Positions 61,408 through 64,000 of a stretch of 64,000 nucleotides of DNA are shown piece by piece; the first letter of the stretch is position 1; each line of letters begins with the position of its first letter. The position numbers and the translations under genes were made by a program. This stretch comes from Fennellomyces sp. T-0311 (taxonomy: Eukaryota; Mucoromycota; Mucoromycetes; Mucorales; Lichtheimiaceae). Below the pieces are notes generated by a model, which was not told the origin of the DNA, ran no database searches, and saw only the letters and a program-made list of their open reading frames with translations. The DNA lies in NCBI GenBank assembly GCA_025266875.1, contig JALLLT010000003.1, positions 1,426,001 through 1,490,000 on the forward strand, given 5' to 3'.

Positions 61408-64000
61408 AAGTCAAACGTGTGGTTTCGCGTTCACCGTTGCAATCTTCTGTGTAGAGTGGAAGGAGAGGATCACTTATTTTCTTGTGTGAGAATAAACTTC
61501 AATTACATCACAGTGCCATGAGCTATGCGCTTCGAGTAGGGTACCTATTGTCCACTACGGCAACATTCTGGCTTCTTCCTCGCTTATCTTCATACTCGTG
61601 GGTCATTCCGATAAAGTTCCGCGATGCTCATAGTGCTGTTCATAAAACCGCTTCCATACCAATGAACCCTGAGCTGTCGTATTTTGCAAAGCCATACTCC
61701 AAGCTGCCTTGAGCATGTGTTGATTGATAAGCATCAAGTCCCTGGTATATAAATGGCAGGCCCAAATATTAGAAACTGTTGACTTGTGAACCGATGTATT
61801 ATGTATTATATAGATTGTTGAGTCTGATTCTGTCGATGATAAAGCTTTGATGACCTCCCATAATTACATATAAGGACTTGTACCTCTCCAAAAGTTAAAC
61901 GTCATTAAGGAAAGAATCCAATATATGCTTTCTTCAGTATGTTCTTCAATTCCGCACGTGTTATATTAGAAAAAAGCTGTACATATTTTGTGCATTTTTA
62001 TGCTGAATATACTTTAATTGGATGCTTCGAATACATAGAAGATTATACATACGTATTCCGCCATTGACAGAGTGAGTACATACCGGAAGGAAGATGGTGA
62101 CTTGTCAGTCGCTTGTCCTTGTGACATTTTATTTATTGCTGCAACTGTAGCTGAAGCATTGACACAAGGATAACGTAAGCAAAAGTAACTAAGATAGAAA
62201 AATCAAAACTCATTGTATTGAATCGTAGCACTAGTACGACAGCATACTACGGCGTATCGATAATGTGTATATACGTATATATAAACTTGATTTTAAACCT
62301 TTGTAAGCACGATTTTGACCGGCCACAACTTGGTGCATAGTATTTCCATCTGGGTCCTCCAAAAGGTCATTACTATACGTTAATTTAGTTTTTTTTCTGC
62401 ACTTTTATCATATTGCTTAAAGTTCCCTAAGATTGTCTTTTCTGTCAATTACATTAAGCTTTTAGACTACTCATATAAATTTTATGGCGTTACGTATGCA
62501 ATGTCACAAGAAACTATTGCAAAACTATGTAATCTGATGTACTGTCCAAATTAAGCGGGTTCATAAAGGCATATGGATCGCACTCATATTCACAAAGATT
62601 CCAGTAAACGCTGACCGGTGTATCCATGCTAAATCAATAGCATGACAGAAATAGATCATATATGCATATCAACACCGTAGTAGTGGATGGCACAACAGCA
62701 AATTCGATTTGTTAAATTATCGTCACAAGGTGAACCGGTTACGTACGCAGTCGCCACCGAAATACGACACTACGCATCCTTATACTTAATTTGTTATCAA
62801 GGACAGGAGGATGTTACATCATCCACATACCAGTATCTGCACGTTGTTTTTGCTTTCTGTTTATTAATTATTCATATGTCAAATGGCCCCCATGTTTAAT
62901 AATACAAGGCTCTTGAAAAACTGGCATCATGGATTCTGTTGCCACAACGTCCTATTCAGTCCAAGTCTTTTTGTATCACGGACCTTTTGCTCCACGTGCC
63001 TCGAGCAAGTCGGGAAGACTTGCTCATCCTTTTGCATAGTACGTTACAATCATATGATTCATTTGCAGTCGTGCCCCACAAACATCGTCAACTCTAATGG
63101 TATGTCTTCCGTTTCATTTTTCATGCACCACGTTGGGGGAGGGGGTACTACAGTTTATGCCTCGATCATTTGATAAAAGAAAATCAGACTATCGTTGTTA
63201 TTTCACAATGCTTATTTGATCATCGGAACGCTTACTGTCACTTCCGTATCATCGGATGCAGATAGATTGGATGTTACACAGAGAGAGATCCCTCTGACTC
63301 ATATTTGTTTATCTCTACAAACCCTGCTGTGGCTACGCACATAATGCAATCACGGAGCGGTACAAAAAAAATGGGATAATAGGTGAATTTCCGTATTAAA
63401 GTCAACTTGTGATGTCGAAAAGGATGAAGCTGTAATGCGTATGACGTACATTGAGAAAAGGCGGGCTGCACTGTGATCTCGGTTTGAAATACTGGTATTT
63501 CATAAAAGCAACAGTCCCGTTTCATATTCTACGGTATGGGGTAGTACTGTAGGCGGTCTAAATTATAAAATTCAGGTGTCAGAGAAGCAGAATGAAACGT
63601 GCCAAGGTGTGATGTCAGCAATCTTTCTACATATTCACGCTGCATTACGCGTATAATTGGTTGCACGTATATTCATGCCATGCATGCTTTTTTTTTTCTT
63701 ACAGATATGCAACGCATAGGAAAGAGGCTGTAACATTCTCTTAGTGTATCATTTCAAATTATCGTCGGACCTCGTGGCGCTGTTGCTGCATGCCACGTAA
63801 ATGGTGTCACTCAATCGAAGCAACCACGAAGTTGGACCCAAGAAAAAAAATAACTCTGGAAGTTATCACGCGGCGTGCACACAATTTAACTGCATAATCT
63901 GAACAATTGCTTAAGCAAATTTCACGTGAAAATAAACGTCTTAGGCGCCATCCGTCGTTATGGTTACACACGCTCCTCGAATGCTGCAAAGGAATAAATA
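61408..64000. other. Gene-poor AT-rich end of the window
   Basis: 2.6 kb with only short open frames. A perfect hairpin-like inverted repeat (GAGCAAGTC, 4-base loop, then AGACTTGCTC side) lies at about 63,003-63,026. No gene, tRNA or repeat array recognised. Confidence 0.45.

Noticed and set aside
63003..63026. Perfect hairpin in the right-hand gene-poor region as a terminator
   Set aside because: No gene ends nearby and fungal polymerase II genes do not use such terminators.

Overview
The window is a piece of a fungal nuclear genome. Every long gene is cut by many short GT-AG introns, mostly 47-112 nt. The protein set is eukaryotic: XPF/Rad1, UBA1, HEATR5/Laa1, an ANTH clathrin adaptor, a JEN carboxylate permease pair, a long-chain alcohol oxidase. 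A kaptin-like gene, a FAR1-type zinc-finger protein and HET-domain proteins together suggest an early-diverging fungus, most likely Mucoromycota (Mucorales). The lineage is inferred from gene style and content; no species marker was read.

Layout. 1-11 kb is dense housekeeping DNA: the tail of an unknown gene, rad1/XPF, a G-protein gamma subunit, a small mitochondrial-type protein, an AP180/CALM-like adaptor, a one-helix membrane protein, a secreted ten-cysteine protein, a bHLH factor and a histidine acid phosphatase. 11-21.3 kb is gene-poor and AT-rich. It holds a cluster of an apparently undescribed two-helix, cysteine-containing membrane protein family (one intact gene, two clear relics, one diverged member), plus a 1.8-kb element with 47-bp inverted ends. 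At 21.3-22.9 kb lies an intronless HET-domain gene. 23-31 kb carries a Tos4-like FHA protein, a peroxisomal long-chain alcohol oxidase ending in SKL, and a FAR1-type regulator.

31-34.7 kb is empty of recognisable genes. 34.7-40.5 kb holds two tandem JEN-like transporters with very different intron patterns. After another poor stretch come a kaptin homologue (42.6-44.6 kb) with one in-frame TAG, a transposase-derived protein that has lost its catalytic acids (44.8-46 kb), the 7-kb HEATR5/Laa1 gene, a second HET-domain gene (53.6-55.3 kb, opposite strand), a glutaredoxin and UBA1. 60.7-64 kb is again poor and contains the relic of a third HET gene.

Functional themes: endosome/Golgi clathrin traffic (ANTH adaptor, Laa1), use of lipids and carboxylates (alcohol oxidase, JEN pair), DNA repair and cell-cycle control (Rad1, FHA protein, UBA1), and possible self/non-self or nutrient-sensing functions (HET genes, kaptin). 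Exon boundaries were worked out by hand from splice signals and reading phase. They agree in phase throughout, but none has been checked against transcripts.
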